Shown here: positions 4,384 to 6,060 of the stretch, piece by piece
Layout: each line of letters opens with the position of its first letter
How positions within the stretch are numbered: position 1 is the stretch's first letter
Origin: JBHPHA01 sp042569905
GTDB taxonomy: Bacteria; Patescibacteriota; Minisyncoccia; Moranbacterales; UBA9337
Length of the DNA stretch: 6,060 nucleotides
Reading direction: 5' to 3'
NCBI GenBank assembly: GCA_042569905.1
Contig: JBHPHA010000037.1
Location: 1 to 6,060 of the forward strand
Made by a program: the position numbers and the translations under genes
Notes under the pieces: generated by a model
Databases searched by the model: none
Seen by the model: only the letters and a program-made list of their open reading frames with translations
What the model was told of the DNA's origin: nothing

Positions 4384-5628
4384 ATGAAAAGAAAGATAAT
4401 GATGATTCGATTTAAAGATAAAAAACCTGAATTTAAGGAAGCAAGAAAGATTGACCTTTCTGAGTTGCCACCGTTTATTGGTGAATGCGATTTTAATGAC
4501 AATGTTCAGTGCATTATTCAGGCTCGAGACGGAAAATTTCTCGTTGGAGGTGATTTTACTGAGTTTAATGGACGAGAAGTTGGTTGTTTTATCTGCCTAG
4601 AACCTGATGGGACCATAAATGAAGAATTCATGAGAAACATTGGAACAGGTTTTGGCAATTGGGTTGGATTTATTCTTCAAACTCAAAATAATGGATTCAT
4701 TATTGGAGGAGGTTTCCGTCAATTTAATGGAAGAAGGGTGAATCGAATTGTTTGTCTTAATGTTGATGGAACCGTAAACGAAAAATTCATGGATAATGTT
4801 GGAAAGGGGTTTGATTTTAGTACTAGTTGCATTATTCAAACTGAGGGTAATAAGCATGTCATCGTAGGAGAGTTTACTCTGTTTAATAGGAGAATAGTGA
4901 ATCGAATTATTTGTCTTAACTCCGATGGAACCATAAATGAGGAGTTTATGGAGAGTATAAGCGATGGTTTTAATGGAGGTGTTAATTGCATTATTAAGAT
5001 TAAGGATAATAAATATGTCATTGTGGGAAATTTTACTAGATTTAATGGAAGAATAGTGAATCGAATCGTTTGTCTAAATTACAATTGGACAATAAGTGAA
5101 GAGTTCTTGAGAAATACTGGTGATGGTTTTCATGACGAGATTCACTGCATCACTCAAGCTCAAGATGGAAAGCTGCTTATTGGAGGAAATTTTGATATCT
5201 TTAATGACATTGATGTTGACCATCTTGTTTGTTTGAATGCTAACGGGACTATAAGTGATGTGTTCATGAGAAATATTGGTAGCGGGTTCGATGATGAGGT
5301 TTATAGTATTTCTCAACTTAAGAGTGGTAAATTTATTATCGGGGGGAACTTTAGTGTTTTCAATGGAGGGGTAGCGAATCATATTACTTGTCTGCATCCA
5401 AATGGAACTATAAATGAAAAATTCATAAGAAACATCGGATTGGGGCTTGATGGTGCAGTTATGTGCGTTGCTCAAATCCAGGATGACGAGCTACTTGTTT
5501 GTGGTCATTTCACTGAATTCAATAATGAGTCATTAAGCTATTTTGCTCGCCTGAATTTAAATGGGACTATAGCCAGTGAATTCAAGAGAAGTCTGGGTTC
5601 CAGCTTTGATGACGACATTCCTTTTTAA
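4384..5628 (+). CDS. Delta-60 repeat protein, complete seven-bladed beta-propeller (gene B)
   Basis: This 414-residue protein breaks exactly into a 37-residue header, seven repeats of 53 residues and a tail DDDIPF. Each repeat follows V-I-Q-(N/D)GK-(I/V)-GG-F-FNG-...-CLN-(D/N)GT(I/V)-(E/D)-F-(R)N-IG-GF, the delta-60 (DUF5122) pattern. Family units are about 60 residues; these are shorter but very regular. Seven blades form a closed propeller. The header residues ELPPFIGECDF mimic the end of a blade and could supply the closing strand. The N-terminus MKRKIMMIRFKDKKPEF is charged and is not a signal peptide, so a cytoplasmic location is likely. AAGGAG (4371-4376) is seven bases before this ATG; an upstream in-frame TTG at 4333 is unlikely to be used. 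The gene has its own promoter and terminator. It probably serves as a binding scaffold; the ligand is unknown. Confidence 0.9.
   Translation: MKRKIMMIRFKDKKPEFKEARKIDLSELPPFIGECDFNDNVQCIIQARDGKFLVGGDFTEFNGREVGCFICLEPDGTINEEFMRNIGTGFGNWVGFILQTQNNGFIIGGGFRQFNGRRVNRIVCLNVDGTVNEKFMDNVGKGFDFSTSCIIQTEGNKHVIVGEFTLFNRRIVNRIICLNSDGTINEEFMESISDGFNGGVNCIIKIKDNKYVIVGNFTRFNGRIVNRIVCLNYNWTISEEFLRNTGDGFHDEIHCITQAQDGKLLIGGNFDIFNDIDVDHLVCLNANGTISDVFMRNIGSGFDDEVYSISQLKSGKFIIGGNFSVFNGGVANHITCLHPNGTINEKFIRNIGLGLDGAVMCVAQIQDDELLVCGHFTEFNNESLSYFARLNLNGTIASEFKRSLGSSFDDDIPF
4495..5607 (+). repeat. Seven tandem 159-bp repeats encoding propeller blades
   Basis: Blades start at 4495, 4654, 4813, 4972, 5131, 5290 and 5449, with no length change in any unit. 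Blades 2, 3 and 4 share a nearly identical block encoding VNRI(V/I)CLN (around 4738-4761, 4897-4920 and 5056-5079), which suggests recent duplication or gene conversion within the array. Blade 7 is the most divergent (CGHFTEFNN, ARLNLNGT). Confidence 0.9.
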
Positions 5629-5641
5629 ATATCATTAATAT

Positions 5642-5673
5642 AACCACTTACTAGAATTAGTAAGTGGTTTTTT
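5642..5673 (+). terminator. Rho-independent terminator of propeller gene B (copy 3)
   Basis: The hairpin 5642-5669 has a 12-bp stem and loop GAAT (one A-to-G change from the other copies), and a T run reaches 5673. It lies 13 nt after the TAA of gene B. Confidence 0.85.
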
Positions 5674-5675
5674 GT

Positions 5676-5704
5676 TTGACTGGAAAGTCTTTTTGAATTA
5701 ATAT
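5676..5704 (+). promoter_or_regulatory. Sigma70-type promoter of propeller gene C
   Basis: TTGACT (5676-5681), a 17-bp spacer and TAATAT (5699-5704), the same as the gene B promoter. The TCAAT-GATAT-ATTGA inverted repeat recurs at 5711-5725 over the predicted start. Confidence 0.8.
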
Positions 5705-5710
5705 GAAATG

Positions 5711-5725
5711 TCAATGATATATTGA
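5711..5725. promoter_or_regulatory. Inverted repeat at the predicted transcription start of gene C
   Basis: Identical copy of the site at 4322-4336, with 5-bp arms. It is a weak operator candidate because it lies in recently duplicated DNA. Confidence 0.28.
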
Positions 5726-5772
5726 TTAATAGAACTTTAACAAGTGAATATATATGCAAAAGGAGATTAGAA

Positions 5773-6060
5773 ATGAAAAGAAAGATAATGATGATTCGAT
5801 TTAAAGATAAAAAACCTGAATTTAAGGAAGCAAGAAAGATTGACCTTTCTGAGTTGCCACCGTTTATTGGTGAATGCGATTTTAATGACAATGTTCAGTG
5901 CATTATTCAGGCTCGAGACGGAAAATTTCTCATTGGAGGGGGTTTTACCGAGTTCAATGGACACTCAGCCAATTACTTTATTTGTCTCAATCCTAATGGA
6001 ACCATAAATGAAGAATTTATGGAAAATATCGGAACAGGATTTAATGATTGGGTTCGGAGT
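5773..6060 (+). CDS. Delta-60 repeat beta-propeller protein, N-terminal part (gene C, cut by window end)
   Basis: 96 codons are visible. The 37-residue header is identical to that of gene B, the first 53-residue blade is complete, and the second blade begins NDWVRS. AAGGAG (5760-5765) is seven bases before the ATG. Up to about 5931 the DNA follows gene B; from 5931 to about 5972 it instead matches the gene A blade at 81-122 with two differences (encoding FTEFNGHS), so the gene is a mosaic. The last 51 bases equal bases 1-51. If the window ends join there, gene C runs in frame into gene A and gives a 133-residue protein of header, one blade and most of a second. That is too short for a closed propeller unless it oligomerises. 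Otherwise it is an ordinary longer paralogue. Confidence 0.85.
   Translation, partial: MKRKIMMIRFKDKKPEFKEARKIDLSELPPFIGECDFNDNVQCIIQARDGKFLIGGGFTEFNGHSANYFICLNPNGTINEEFMENIGTGFNDWVRS
6010..6060 (+). repeat. Terminal direct repeat, right copy
   Basis: Identical to 1-51. Because the match runs to both edges its true length is unknown. It may reflect circularity, a tandem array or paralogous blades. Confidence 0.9.

Larger units (their letters stand above)
4231..4542 (+). repeat. 312-bp direct repeat, copy 1 (terminator-promoter-header module)
   Basis: This stretch matches 5620-5931 with three differences by my alignment: one in the terminator loop, one just before the -35, and one between the ribosome site and the ATG. 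It covers the end of the preceding gene, the terminator, promoter, leader, and the first 53 codons of gene B. Identity falls sharply after 4542. Confidence 0.9.
5620..5931 (+). repeat. 312-bp direct repeat, copy 2
   Basis: Second copy of 4231-4542, displaced by 1,389 bp, with three mismatches by my reading. It carries the terminator, promoter, leader, ribosome site and header of gene C. Confidence 0.9.

Noticed and set aside
5074..5475. Minus-strand frames opposite the propeller repeats
   Set aside because: Their repeating peptide pattern is the antisense of the 159-bp blade repeat, not an independent gene.
4495..5607. CRISPR array or intergenic repeat array
   Set aside because: The 159-bp repeats are coding, in frame, without spacers, and diverge by codon position as protein repeats do.
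1..6060. A self-replicating small plasmid, because the ends match
   Set aside because: No replication, partition or mobilisation gene and no iterons are visible; identical ends are more simply explained by repeats or assembly.

Overview
The window is bacterial, AT-rich by eye (no base count was made), and reads entirely on the + strand. Genes start at ATG behind strong Shine-Dalgarno sites (GAGGAG, AAGGGGG, AGGAGG, GGAGG, AAGGAG). Spacing is tight, hairpin-plus-T terminators separate transcription units, and consensus-like sigma70 promoters follow them. I cannot name the lineage. There is no rRNA, tRNA, CRISPR array, transposase, integrase or replication gene.

Layout. (1) 1-165 is the 3' end of a gene for a delta-60-type beta-propeller repeat protein (gene A). 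A 51-nt tail, a terminator and a promoter follow. (2) 405-4156 is a five-gene operon: a novel acidic/coiled-coil protein, a DUF1257 (Ycf35-like) protein, a small DUF2997 protein, a CX3CX2C radical-SAM protein of the NrdG/activase type, and a Ycf46-like AAA+ ATPase. The genes are separated by 5-20 nt or overlap by 8 nt. (3) 4157-4240 is a short remnant of the 3' end of another propeller gene, followed by a second copy of the same terminator and promoter. (4) 4384-5628 is an intact propeller gene (gene B): a 37-residue header, exactly seven 53-residue repeats and a 6-residue tail. (5) A third terminator/promoter copy leads into a further propeller gene (gene C, 5773-6060), which is cut by the window end.

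The operon looks like one functional unit. Ycf35-like and Ycf46-like proteins are best known from cyanobacteria and plastids. Here their relatives sit in one operon with DUF2997, a radical-SAM enzyme and an unrecognised acidic partner, which suggests a common ATP- and Fe-S-dependent process. What that process does is not known to me. The operon appears to sit where the body of a propeller gene would be: the propeller-array terminator and -35 lie upstream, and a propeller 3' remnant plus the array terminator lie downstream.

The propeller genes form a repeat-rich, recombining locus. A 312-bp segment spanning terminator, promoter, leader and header is duplicated 1,389 bp apart with 3 mismatches by my reading. 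Gene C is a mosaic of B-like and A-like sequence. Bases 1-51 are identical to 6010-6060, so the window may be a circular contig, one unit of a 6,009-bp tandem array, or an assembly collapse of repeats.
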